64,000 nucleotides of DNA, taken from Streptomyces sp. NBC_01298. Lineage in GTDB: Bacteria; Actinomycetota; Actinomycetes; Streptomycetales; Streptomycetaceae. This document shows positions 56,127 to 64,000 of the stretch, piece after piece (position 1 is the stretch's first letter; every line of letters starts with the position of its first letter). The stretch is from assembly GCF_035978755.1 (NCBI RefSeq), contig NZ_CP108414.1, forward strand, positions 7,626,001 through 7,690,000. The letters are read 5' to 3'. The notes under the pieces were generated by a model. The model made no database searches and had not been told where the DNA came from. It saw only the letters and a program-made list of their open reading frames with translations. A program made the translations under genes and the position numbers.

Positions 56127-58223
56127 TCAGCCGGTGGTCGCCGCCGCGCCGCCCAGGAAGGCGCTCTCGTACGCCTCGTCGCCGATCGCCGCCCGGGCCT
56201 TCCGTTCGCCCTGGTCGCGCACGGCCGCGAGCGAGGGGGAGCCCATCTGCGGCCGGCCCACCGTGCGCCACCAGGCGTGCCCCGTGCCCAGCAGCCGGGC
56301 CGCCAGCTCGCCGTCGCCCAGCCCCGCCACGGCCGCCGCCAGCAGGTCGAGGCCGAGCGCGATCCCGAAGCGGTCGCCCAGCAGCCGTTTGCCCGACAGC
56401 ATCGCCCGCGCGTGCCGGGCCGCCTCCCCGTGGTGGCCGAGCCCGAGCGCCGCCATGGCCAGGATGTAGTCCGCGTACGCGCGCAGCCAGCGCTCGCCGA
56501 GCTCCGCGCAGGCCTCGCGCAGGCCCTGCGCCTCCCGCTCGGCCTCCTCGAAGCGCCCGAGGTCGCACAGGGCGTAGCCGGTGGCCAGCCGGCACAGCAG
56601 CCACCCCACGCCGGCGGTTCTCCCGCCGTGCCCCCCGCGCGCCCGGGGGCCGGCGAGCGCCAGGGCCCGTAGGGGATCACCCGGCATCAGCACCGACACC
56701 GCGTGCAGGTACGCGGCGCGCAGCTCCGGCTCGGGGTCGGCCAGCGTGGCCGCGGCGCCGGTGCACACCTTGCCGAGCTCCTCGGCCGTGGACAGGTCGC
56801 CCTGGAGCAGGGTGGTGAGGCCCAGGGCCCACAGGGCCTGGACGTAGGCGGCCCCCGAGCGAGGGCCCCTGCTCAGGGCCCGTTCGAGGAAGGACCGGCC
56901 CTCGCCGACGTGGCCGCAGGAGAACCAGAAGAACCAGAGCGCGCCGGCCGTCTCCAGGGCCGCCGTCGGATCCGAGCGGAGCAGGTGCTCCAGGGCGGTG
57001 CGCAGCTGCGCGTGCTCGGCGGTCATCCTGCGGTACCAGTCCACCTGGCCGGGGCCCATCCAGGCGGGGTCGGCGGCCTTCGAGAGCGCCGCGTACCAGT
57101 GGGCGTGCCGGTCGGCGATCACCCGTTCCTCGCCGAGTTCCGCCAGCCAGTCCTGGCCGTACTCGCGGATCGTGTCCAGCAGCCGGTAGCGGGCGCCCGC
57201 GCCCCGCTCCCGGCTGCACCGGACCACCGACTTCGCCACCAGCCCCGCCAGCACCCGCTCCACCCGCGCGGCGGGCAGCGGGCCGCCCGAGCACACCGCG
57301 CGCGCCGCTGCGACGTCGAAGTCCCCGGTGAACACCGAGAGCCGGGCCCACAGCAGCCGCTCGACCGGCTCGCACAGTTCGTGGCTCCAGCCGATCGCGG
57401 TGCGCATCGTCTGGTGCCGGGGGAGGCGGGCGGTGGTGGTGCCGGAGAGCAGGTCGAAGCGGCCTTCGAGGCGCTGGGCCATCTGTTCCAGGGTCCAGAG
57501 CCGCATCCGGGCGCCGGCCAGTTCGAGGGCGAGGGGGATCCCGTCCAGGCGGCGGCAGATGTCCGCGGCGAGGGCGGCCCGCTCCGGGTCGGCGAAGGCG
57601 GCCGCGGCGTGCGGGGTGGCGGCGAGCGCGCGGGCCCGGAACAGGGCGAGGGCGTCGCTCTCGGGGCCCTCGCTGGGCAGCGGGCTGACCTCGAGGAGAT
57701 GTTCCCCGGGGCTGCGGAGCGGCTCGCGCGTGGTGATCATCACCGTCAGGCCCGGTGCGGACTGCAGGAGTTCGCCGACCAGGTGGCGGCAGGCGGCCAC
57801 CAGGTGCTCGCACGTGTCGAGGACGATCAGCAGTTCCTTGTCGGCCATCCACGCGCACAGTTCCTCGTCCAGGGGGCGCGGGGACTGGTGGGCGAGGCCG
57901 ATGGTGTGCGCGACCGTGGCGGTGAGCAGCTCGGCGTCGCGCAGCGGGGAGAGCTCCACCCACCACACTCCGTCGGGCCTGCGCTGGCGCGGGTCGGCGG
58001 CGGCCCGGAGGGCCAGCCTGGACTTCCCGACGCCGCCGACACCCGTGAGCGTCACGAGCCGCCGCTCGCGCAGCAGGTCGGACAGGAGGCCGAGTTCACG
58101 CTCGCGGCCCACGAAGCTTGCCGTTTCCGGCGGCAGGTTTCCCGGCACGGCGCCAGAGTCTGGCCCAGGAATGCCGTCCATGGAATCTGCCTGATTGTTG
58201 TTGACCGAGTACTCACCGAACAC
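56127..58223 (-). CDS. STAND/NB-ARC ATPase regulator, AfsR/LuxR-like without output domain
   Basis: A 698-residue protein. VGRERELGLLSDLLRERRLV begins the NTPase, followed by Walker A GVGGVGKSRLAL (about 61-72), Walker B LLIVLDTCEHL and MITTREPL. The winged-helix region comes next, then TPR-like repeats from about 390 to the end. It resembles the ATPase-TPR part of Streptomyces AfsR/LuxR regulators, but neither an N-terminal SARP nor a C-terminal LuxR helix-turn-helix is present. An ATG at 58181 is an alternative start. Confidence 0.82.
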   Translation of the reverse strand: MFGEYSVNNNQADSMDGIPGPDSGAVPGNLPPETASFVGRERELGLLSDLLRERRLVTLTGVGGVGKSRLALRAAADPRQRRPDGVWWVELSPLRDAELLTATVAHTIGLAHQSPRPLDEELCAWMADKELLIVLDTCEHLVAACRHLVGELLQSAPGLTVMITTREPLRSPGEHLLEVSPLPSEGPESDALALFRARALAATPHAAAAFADPERAALAADICRRLDGIPLALELAGARMRLWTLEQMAQRLEGRFDLLSGTTTARLPRHQTMRTAIGWSHELCEPVERLLWARLSVFTGDFDVAAARAVCSGGPLPAARVERVLAGLVAKSVVRCSRERGAGARYRLLDTIREYGQDWLAELGEERVIADRHAHWYAALSKAADPAWMGPGQVDWYRRMTAEHAQLRTALEHLLRSDPTAALETAGALWFFWFSCGHVGEGRSFLERALSRGPRSGAAYVQALWALGLTTLLQGDLSTAEELGKVCTGAAATLADPEPELRAAYLHAVSVLMPGDPLRALALAGPRARGGHGGRTAGVGWLLCRLATGYALCDLGRFEEAEREAQGLREACAELGERWLRAYADYILAMAALGLGHHGEAARHARAMLSGKRLLGDRFGIALGLDLLAAAVAGLGDGELAARLLGTGHAWWRTVGRPQMGSPSLAAVRDQGERKARAAIGDEAYESAFLGGAAATTG

Positions 58224-58338
58224 GGGAGTATTCTGCGCGATCTTCTTTCGCGATAGTGCCGTTCGGGCCAGATCGAACGAACAGGTTGTCAGGTTCCGCT
58301 CCGAGGCGGGGTAGTTCGAGAGGTCAGGGCGGGGGAGT

Positions 58339-59475
58339 TCAGGAGGTCAGAACGATCCGCCGCTCGGCGGAGAACACCCCCCAGGTGCCGTCGGGCAGCC
58401 GTGCGCGGAGCTTCACGGTCCATACGGTTCCGGGTGGTTCGGCGACCGTCAGGCGGTGCTCCGCCCGGCCGGCCGGGACCGCGCCGGCGCCGAACTGGAT
58501 GACGGTGGTGGGGCGGCCGTTGACGTAGAGCTCGTACTCGCTGGTCTCCCGGCCGGTCGCCGGAGGGGTCCAGGCGAGGGTGACCGCGCCCGGCGAGGCG
58601 GCGGCGGTGAACTCGCCCGGGGCGGTGCCGGTCCGCTGTCCGGGGCCGGGCGGGGTGCTCACGTCGACGGCGGGGCCGTCGGGGGAGGCGTTGTCGGCGC
58701 CGTCGCGGGCCCGGACGGTGAAGGTGTACAGGCTGTCGGGCTGGAGGTCCTCCAGGACGGTCGTGGTGACGCCGTGGCCGACCGTGTGGATCCGGGCGTC
58801 GCCCTGGTAGACGTCGTAGGCGGTGACGCCCGTGTCGTCGGTGGCCGCGGCCCAGGTCAGCCGGGCGGAAGTGGGCCCGAGCGGTTGGCCGTTCGTACGG
58901 GGCGGCGCGCTCGGGGCCACCCGGTCCTCGGTCGTCGCGGCGGGGGTGGTGGCGGAGGCGGCCGGGCCGGCCGGGGAGGTGTTCCCGGCGGCGTCCCGGG
59001 CGCGGACGGTGAACGCGTAGGCCGTCCGCGGGGTGAGGCCGGTGATGTCCGTCATCGTCTTGTCGGCGGGCAGTTCGCGGACCAGGCGGTCGGCCTGGTA
59101 GACGAGGAAGGACGTCACCCCGTCGGAGGGGGCGGCCGAAAGCCACATGACGTGCACGGTCGTGGCGCTGCCGGCCTGGGCCGTGAGCCCGGCCGGGACC
59201 GCCGGGGGCGTGGTGTCGGAGCCGCCGCCGCACGCCGTCAGCGCGGCGGCTGCGAGAACCAGGGCGAGGGCGGGCGCCGCCGCTGCCCGTACCCGTACGG
59301 AAGGCCGCCAGGAGCGGCGCGGGGAGTGCGGCGCGGTGCGGGGTGCGGGGTCGTGCACGGCGGGCGCCCTCTTCTTCCGGCTCTTCGGGTCTTCCGGCTC
59401 TGGGTCTTCCGGTTCTGGGTCTTCCGGCTCTCGGGGTCTTCCGGTTCTCCTGGGTTCCCCGAAAGGTCTAGACAT
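58339..59475 (-). CDS. Fibronectin type III lipoprotein
   Basis: Up to 378 residues. A signal region (PALALVLAAAALTACGGG) ends in the lipobox LTAC. Three fibronectin-III-like repeats follow (DTTPPAVPAGLTAQAGSATT; LGPTSARLTWAAATDDTGVT; FTAAASPGAVTLAWTPPATG). Secreted and lipid-anchored, probably binding polysaccharide or other surface partners. The first 70 residues before the signal region, with EPEDP repeats, are unusual. A GTG at 59358 with AGAGGG upstream may be the true start. Confidence 0.78.
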   Translation of the reverse strand: MSRPFGEPRRTGRPREPEDPEPEDPEPEDPKSRKKRAPAVHDPAPRTAPHSPRRSWRPSVRVRAAAAPALALVLAAAALTACGGGSDTTPPAVPAGLTAQAGSATTVHVMWLSAAPSDGVTSFLVYQADRLVRELPADKTMTDITGLTPRTAYAFTVRARDAAGNTSPAGPAASATTPAATTEDRVAPSAPPRTNGQPLGPTSARLTWAAATDDTGVTAYDVYQGDARIHTVGHGVTTTVLEDLQPDSLYTFTVRARDGADNASPDGPAVDVSTPPGPGQRTGTAPGEFTAAASPGAVTLAWTPPATGRETSEYELYVNGRPTTVIQFGAGAVPAGRAEHRLTVAEPPGTVWTVKLRARLPDGTWGVFSAERRIVLTS

Positions 59476-59567
59476 ATATGGCACGCTCCGCGGCGGCCGG
59501 GCAAGACCCCTGCGGCTCCCTTCCCGCCGAGGGTGCCCGGTTCGTGTTCTTCCGTTCCCGTCTGGCA

Positions 59568-59590
59568 TTATTGCGAGCCCTTTGCAATAA
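59568..59590 (+). promoter_or_regulatory. Nur-box-like operator
   Basis: TTATTGC, 9 bases, GCAATAA: a perfect 7-bp inverted repeat two bases before the ribosome binding site. The core TTGC-N9-GCAA with TT before the second half fits the published Streptomyces Nur (nickel uptake regulator) box, tTGCaa-N5-ttGCAA. A CATTAT -10-like box overlaps its left edge, so binding would block transcription. Confidence 0.65.
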
Positions 59591-59607
59591 CGGAGGATGT
59601 GCATCAG

Positions 59608-61209
59608 ATGAAGGCCCGGACCGTACGGGGAATGGCCGGGGCGACCGCGGCCGCGGTGATCGTCACGGGCGCGGCGGCCTGTTCGAACCCCGGGGGAGGC
59701 GCCGCGGCGGGTGCCGGCGCCGCCGACTCCGCGGTCGTCGGCATAGCCACCGAACCGGAGAGCCTCAGCCCGCTGCTGGGCTACGGCAAGGACGGCAACT
59801 CCAAGATCTTCGACGGACTGCTCGCGCACGACGCCGGCATGAAGCTGAAGCCCGCGCTGGCCGAGTCCCTCCCGGAGGTCTCCGCGGACGGGCTCACCTA
59901 CACCTACGCGCTCCGCCGGGGCGTGAAGTTCAGCGACGGACGGCCCTTCGGCGCCAAGGACGTGGTCTTCACCTACCGGACGATCCTCGACGCGAAGACG
60001 AACAACGCGTCCAAGTCCGAGCTCGACGCGATCGCGGACGTCACGGCGCGGGGCGACGAGGCCGTCGTCTTCACCCTGAAGTACCCCTACGCCCCCTTCG
60101 CCGAGCGGACCGTCCTGCCCATCGCCCCCGAGCACCTCGCGGGCGGACAGGACGTCAACAGCGGCGAGTTCACCACCAAGCCCGTCGGCACCGGACCGTA
60201 CGTGCTCACCGCCTGGTCCAAGGGCGAGAAGCTGAGCTTCAAGGCCAACCCGACCTACTGGGGCGGCGAGCCCGCGGTGAAGAAGTTCACCATGGCGGTC
60301 ATCAAGGACGACGACGTGCGCGCCACCCGGCTGCGCTCCGGCGAACTGGACGGGGCCGTCCTGCCGCCGAACCTGGCCAAGGGGTTCAAGGCCGACAAGG
60401 CGCGAAAGACCTACGCCGCCAAGAGCTTCGACTACCGCAACGTCACCCTGCCGACCGAACACCCCGTCACCGGTGACACGGCCGTCCGCCGGGCCCTGGA
60501 CATCGCCGTGGACCGCGCCACCATGGTCGACAAGCTCCTGGAAGGCGCGGGCAAGGCCGCCTACGGCCCCGTCCCGACCGGCAGCCCCTGGTTCGCCGCC
60601 GGCACGGAGCGCGCCCACGACCTCGCCGGGGCCGAGAAGATCCTCGACGAGGCCGGCTGGATCCCCGGCGCCGACGGCGTCCGCGCCAAGAACGGGGTCC
60701 GGGCCGCCTTCCCGCTCTGGTACACCTCCGGCGACAAGCTCCGCCAGGACCACGCGCTCGCCTTCGCCTCCGACGCCCGGAAGGCCGGCATCCAGGTCAC
60801 CACCGAGTCCGGCAGCTGGGAGGTCATCGAGCCCCGGATGCGGACCGACGCCGTCCTCGCGGGCGGCGGCTCCCCGGCCGACCCGGACTTCGACCAGTAC
60901 CTGACGCTGAACTCCGCGCTCGCGGGCGACGGCTTCAACAACATGGCCCGCTACGACAACCCGGCCGTCGACAAGGCGCTGCTCGACGGCCGCCGGAGCG
61001 CGGACCCGGCCGTGCGCGAGGCGGCGTACGACACGGTCCAGCGCGAGCTGGTCAAGGACCCGGGCTACGTCTACCTCACCCACATCGACCACCTCTACGT
61101 CGTGGCCGACCGGTGGGACGGCCCCTCCACCCAGACCGAGCCGCACGACCACGGCCTGGGAACCGGCCCCTGGTGGAACGTCGAGAGCTGGAAGCCGAAG
61201 CGGAAGTGA
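59608..61209 (+). CDS. nikA: ABC transporter substrate-binding lipoprotein, probable nickel (NikA-like)
   Basis: A 533-residue extracellular binding protein of the peptide/nickel family. The signal peptide ends in the lipobox AAAC. Family segments include TEPESLSPLLGYGKDG, LTYTYALRRGVKFSDGRPFG and GTGPYVLTAW. The nickel assignment rests on the Nur-like box upstream and operon order, as for S. coelicolor nikABCDE; peptide or other metal complexes remain possible. GGAGG lies 11 bases from the ATG. Confidence 0.85.
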   Translation: MKARTVRGMAGATAAAVIVTGAAACSNPGGGAAAGAGAADSAVVGIATEPESLSPLLGYGKDGNSKIFDGLLAHDAGMKLKPALAESLPEVSADGLTYTYALRRGVKFSDGRPFGAKDVVFTYRTILDAKTNNASKSELDAIADVTARGDEAVVFTLKYPYAPFAERTVLPIAPEHLAGGQDVNSGEFTTKPVGTGPYVLTAWSKGEKLSFKANPTYWGGEPAVKKFTMAVIKDDDVRATRLRSGELDGAVLPPNLAKGFKADKARKTYAAKSFDYRNVTLPTEHPVTGDTAVRRALDIAVDRATMVDKLLEGAGKAAYGPVPTGSPWFAAGTERAHDLAGAEKILDEAGWIPGADGVRAKNGVRAAFPLWYTSGDKLRQDHALAFASDARKAGIQVTTESGSWEVIEPRMRTDAVLAGGGSPADPDFDQYLTLNSALAGDGFNNMARYDNPAVDKALLDGRRSADPAVREAAYDTVQRELVKDPGYVYLTHIDHLYVVADRWDGPSTQTEPHDHGLGTGPWWNVESWKPKRK

Positions 61210-61301
61210 GCCGTCCCCGCCCGCTCCACCGTCCCCGCCCGCTCCGTCCGCTCCGCCCGCTCCACCGTCTCGACCCGCTCCGCCGGCTTCCGTGGGGGCC
61301 G

Positions 61302-62267
61302 ATGGCGCGCATGGCGGGGCGGCGGACGCTGTTCGCCGGTCCGGTGCTGCTCGTCGTCACCTTCGGGGTCTTCGCGGTCGCCGCACTGTCCCCCTTCGAC
61401 CCCGTCAAGGCCTACGCCGGCACCGCCGGGCTCACCGCCTCGCAGGCCGGACTCGACCAGCTGCGGGCCAACCTCGGCGTGGACCAGCCCCTGCTCGCGC
61501 GCTGGTGGGAGTGGCTGACCTCGGCGCTGACCGGCGACCTGGGCACCTCCTCCGTCATGCGCCAGCCCGTCTCCGACGTCATCGCCGAGCGGCTCGGCTG
61601 GTCGGCCCTGCTCGCGCTGTGCGCCTTCGCCGTAGCCGTACTGCTCGGCACCGCGCTCGGCGTCCTGGCCGCGCGCCGGCAGGGCGGGCGCCTGGACCGG
61701 GCCGTCTCCGGGCTCGCGTACACCCTCGAAGCGGCCCCCGCCTTCTGGCTGGGCCTCCTGGCCGTCTGGTTCTTCTCGGTGCGCCTGGGTGTGCTGCCCT
61801 CCGGCGGCCTCACCGACGCGGGCAGCGACGTGGTCACCGCCGGGCAGGTGGCCCGCCACCTGGTGCTGCCGGCGCTCGTGCTCGGCATCTCCCAACTGCC
61901 CTGGTTCTTCCTGTACGTGAGGCACGGCGTGGCCGACGCGCTGGAGGAGGATCCCGTACGCGGCGCCCGCGCGCGGGGCCTGGGGGAGCGACGGGTGCTG
62001 CTCGGCCACGGGCTGCGCTCCGGCATGCTCCCGATGCTGACCCTGATCGGGTCCCGGGTGCCGGAACTGATCACGGGCGCGCTGCTGGTGGAGACCGTCT
62101 TCAGCTGGCCCGGCATCGCCGCGGCCACCGTGCAGGCGGCGACCTCGGTGGACTTCCCGCTCCTGGCCGCGCTGACCGTGCTGGCCACGGCCGCCGTGCT
62201 GGCCGGGAACCTGCTGTCCGACCTGCTCTACGGGCTGGCGGACCCGAGGGTGGGCTTCGATGGCTGA
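61302..62267 (+). CDS. nikB: ABC transporter permease 1, NikB-like
   Basis: A 321-residue permease of the DppB/NikB family: LFAGPVLLVVTFGVFAVAAL (first membrane helix), the periplasmic LGVDQPLLARWWEWLTSALT, and the EAA-type loop GARARGLGERRVLLGHGLRS. Six membrane helices expected. ATG 61302 follows a G-rich site. A GTG at 61206 overlapping the binding-protein stop would add 32 repetitive Arg/Pro residues and is less likely. Confidence 0.85.
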   Translation: MARMAGRRTLFAGPVLLVVTFGVFAVAALSPFDPVKAYAGTAGLTASQAGLDQLRANLGVDQPLLARWWEWLTSALTGDLGTSSVMRQPVSDVIAERLGWSALLALCAFAVAVLLGTALGVLAARRQGGRLDRAVSGLAYTLEAAPAFWLGLLAVWFFSVRLGVLPSGGLTDAGSDVVTAGQVARHLVLPALVLGISQLPWFFLYVRHGVADALEEDPVRGARARGLGERRVLLGHGLRSGMLPMLTLIGSRVPELITGALLVETVFSWPGIAAATVQAATSVDFPLLAALTVLATAAVLAGNLLSDLLYGLADPRVGFDG

Positions 62268-63153
62268 CACGACCCCGGTGACGCGCGCGACGGGGCCGGT
62301 CTGGCGCTCCCACGGCCGCGACCGCGGCTCCACCCGGAACCTGCGGGTGCGGACCTCGGCGGTGATCGTCGTCCTGATCACGCTGGCGGTCCTGCTCGTG
62401 CCGCCGCTGGTCCAACTCGACCAGCAGGCGGTCGACTTGTCGGCAAAGCTGATGCCGCCCTCCTGGTCCCATCCCTTCGGCACCGACGACGTGGGCCGCG
62501 ACCTGCTGCTGCGCTGCGTGTACGGGCTGCGCGTCTCGCTGCTGGTCGGGCTGGTGGCGGCGCTGGTCGCCACCGTCCTCGGCACGGCGGTCGGCGCGCT
62601 CGCGGGGGCGCTCGGCGGGTGGCCGGACCGGTGCGTCATGCGGATCGTGGACGCGCTGTCCTCGATCCCGCACCTGCTGCTCGGCATCTTCATCGTGGCG
62701 ATGTTCCGGCCGGGGGTGTGGCCCGTGGTCGTCTCCGTGGCCCTGACCCACTGGCTGTCCACGGCCCGCATCGTCCGCGCGGAAGTCCTCTCGCTGCGTT
62801 CGCGGCCCTATCTGGACGCGGCCGTCTCGGGCGGTGCCTCGCGGTGGCGGGTGACCGTACGCCACCTCGTGCCCGGAGTCATGCCGCAGGCCGGGCTCGC
62901 CGCGGTGCTGATGATCCCGCACGCCATGTGGCACGAGTCGGCCCTGTCCTTCCTCGGCCTCGGCCTGCCGGCGCACCAGGCGAGCCTGGGCAACCTCGTC
63001 CAGACGGCCCGCGGTTCGCTGCTGGCCGGGGACTGGTGGCCCACGCTCTTCCCCGGGCTCCTCCTGATCGTCCCGACCCTGGCGATCGCGGGCCTGGCGG
63101 GCGCCTGGCGCGAGCGCCTCCATCCCCGCCGCCGCTCGGAGCTCAGCCTGTGA
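62260..63153 (+). CDS. nikC: ABC transporter permease 2, NikC-like
   Basis: A 297-residue permease of the DppC/NikC family: SHPFGTDDVGRDLLLRCVYG, the signature segment of this subfamily, and the EAA loop DAAVSGGASRWRVTVRHLVP. It overlaps the first permease gene by eight bases and the ATPase gene by four, giving a coupled operon. Confidence 0.87.
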   Translation: MADTTPVTRATGPVWRSHGRDRGSTRNLRVRTSAVIVVLITLAVLLVPPLVQLDQQAVDLSAKLMPPSWSHPFGTDDVGRDLLLRCVYGLRVSLLVGLVAALVATVLGTAVGALAGALGGWPDRCVMRIVDALSSIPHLLLGIFIVAMFRPGVWPVVVSVALTHWLSTARIVRAEVLSLRSRPYLDAAVSGGASRWRVTVRHLVPGVMPQAGLAAVLMIPHAMWHESALSFLGLGLPAHQASLGNLVQTARGSLLAGDWWPTLFPGLLLIVPTLAIAGLAGAWRERLHPRRRSELSL

Positions 63154-64000
63154 AGACCCCCGTCCCACCGGAGCGGGGCGACGCCCGGCCCGTGCTCGAG
63201 CTGGACCGGCTCTCCGTACGCTTCCGCATGCGCGGCGGCCGGTACGTCGAGGCCGTCACCGAAGCCACCCTCGACCTGGGCCCCGGCGAATGCCTCGCCC
63301 TCGTCGGCGAGAGCGGCTGCGGCAAGTCCGTGCTCGCCTCCGCCCTCCTCGGCCTGCTCCCCGGCAACGCCGAGACCGCCGGCGCCGCCCGGCTCGCCGA
63401 CGGGACCGACCTGCTCGGCCTCGACGAACGCACCCTCGCCCGGCGCGTCCGGGGCCGCCGCGTCGCACTGGTCCCGCAGAGCCCCGCCGCGCACCTCACC
63501 CCGGTCCGCACCATCCGCTCCCACCTGGAGGAGACGGTCCGCGAACTCACCGGGACGGGGCGGGCGGGCCTGCGGGAAGCCGCCGAAGCGGCGGCCGAGC
63601 GGGCGGCCTTCCCCGCCACCCACCTCGACCGCCATCCCCACGAGCTCTCCGGCGGGCTCGCCCAGCGGGCCGCCACCGCGCTCGCGCTGATCGGCGACGC
63701 GCCCCTGCTGCTCGCCGACGAGCCGACCACCGGCCTCGACCGGGACCTCGTCCACCGCACGGTCGACGAGCTGCGCGCCCACACCCGGGACGCCGGGCGC
63801 GCGCTGCTGATGATCACGCACGACCTCGCGGCGGCCCACCGCATCGCCGACACCGTGGCCGTCATGTACGCGGGCCGGATCGTGGAAACCGCCCCCGCCG
63901 GAGCCTTCTTCGGCGCTCCGGGCCCCCGCCACCCCTACGCGCGCGGACTGCTCGACGCCCTCCCCGAGCGGGCCTTCGCCCCGGTCCCCGGCGCCCCGCC
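63150..64000 (+). CDS. nikD: ABC transporter ATP-binding protein, NikD-like (truncated by window end)
   Basis: GTG start overlapping the permease stop. 283 codons are visible. Walker A is VGESGCGKSVLAS, the Q-loop is LVPQSPAAHL, the signature is LSGGLAQR, Walker B is LLLADEPTTGLD and the H-loop is ITHDL. It ends in the GRIVETAPAGAFF then HPYARGLLDALP segment typical of oligopeptide/nickel ATPases. It couples ATP hydrolysis to transport. The stop lies beyond the window, and a second ATPase gene probably follows. Confidence 0.9.
   Translation, partial: MKTPVPPERGDARPVLELDRLSVRFRMRGGRYVEAVTEATLDLGPGECLALVGESGCGKSVLASALLGLLPGNAETAGAARLADGTDLLGLDERTLARRVRGRRVALVPQSPAAHLTPVRTIRSHLEETVRELTGTGRAGLREAAEAAAERAAFPATHLDRHPHELSGGLAQRAATALALIGDAPLLLADEPTTGLDRDLVHRTVDELRAHTRDAGRALLMITHDLAAAHRIADTVAVMYAGRIVETAPAGAFFGAPGPRHPYARGLLDALPERAFAPVPGAP

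Noticed and set aside
58456..59600. Long + strand frame continuing upstream of the binding-protein gene
   Set aside because: It is antisense to the fibronectin lipoprotein gene; the signal peptide and lipobox at 59608 fix the true start.

Overview
The window is high-GC actinobacterial DNA. Frequent GTG starts, TGATG/GTGA gene overlaps and G/C-ended codons all fit Streptomyces or a close relative. About 54 kb is the right-hand part of an integrated, tailed (siphovirus-type) prophage; its left end lies outside the window. The last 10 kb is ordinary Streptomyces chromosome. The junction lies near position 54,117, where only the last 29 codons of an acyl-CoA dehydrogenase gene resume. The prophage therefore appears to split that gene near its 3' end.

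Layout of the prophage. (1) 1-10.5 kb: early/replication genes on the + strand. These include a C5-cytosine methyltransferase with unusual catalytic motifs, a lambda-O-like initiator gene carrying five copies of an inverted-repeat iteron (probable replication origin), a DnaB-like helicase, an N4/N6-adenine/cytosine methyltransferase, a LuxR-type HTH protein and many small zinc-ribbon proteins. (2) 10.5-12.3 kb: a reverse-strand cassette of GIY-YIG protein, Nudix hydrolase, HTH-Nudix fusion and a small HTH regulator. It is fired divergently from the next + strand operon across a compact switch with a palindromic operator touching both -35 boxes. (3) 12.5-20.6 kb: small early genes, then a block that looks like Streptomyces plasmid/AICE transfer genes (Spd-like membrane proteins plus an FtsK/TraB-like translocase). 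It is followed by a 150-bp symmetrical array of ten TGAGC/GCTCA pentamers. (4) 20.6-25.7 kb: a promoter-terminator leader, a tRNA-like element, a collagen-like tail fibre and a sugar/methyl-transfer cassette. (5) 25-45.7 kb: HNH, terminases, portal, MuF-like protein, scaffold, HK97-type capsid, an embedded glycosyltransferase, head-tail joining proteins, major tail protein, frameshifted tail chaperones, tape measure and tail-tip genes. (6) 45.8-47.1 kb: an IS110-family insertion sequence. (7) 47.2-49.3 kb: endolysin, holin and two membrane lysis accessories. (8) 49.4-53.8 kb: a compact serine recombinase, reverse-strand small genes, a HAD phosphatase, an XRE-TPR regulator and a second XRE protein. 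These are the usual immunity/integration end genes.

Chromosomal part (54.1-64 kb): the acyl-CoA dehydrogenase remnant, a strong terminator, a proline-rich membrane protein, an SRPBCC protein, two tiny conserved Streptomyces proteins, a STAND-type ATPase regulator without a visible output domain and a fibronectin-III lipoprotein. Last comes an ABC transporter operon (binding protein, two permeases, ATPase cut by the window end) preceded by a Nur-box-like palindrome, which makes nickel the best substrate guess.

The most unusual features are the transfer-type module with its adjoining symmetric repeat array inside a phage, the iteron origin inside the initiator gene, and the divergent genetic switch. 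All functional calls come from reading motifs by eye; no database search was run.
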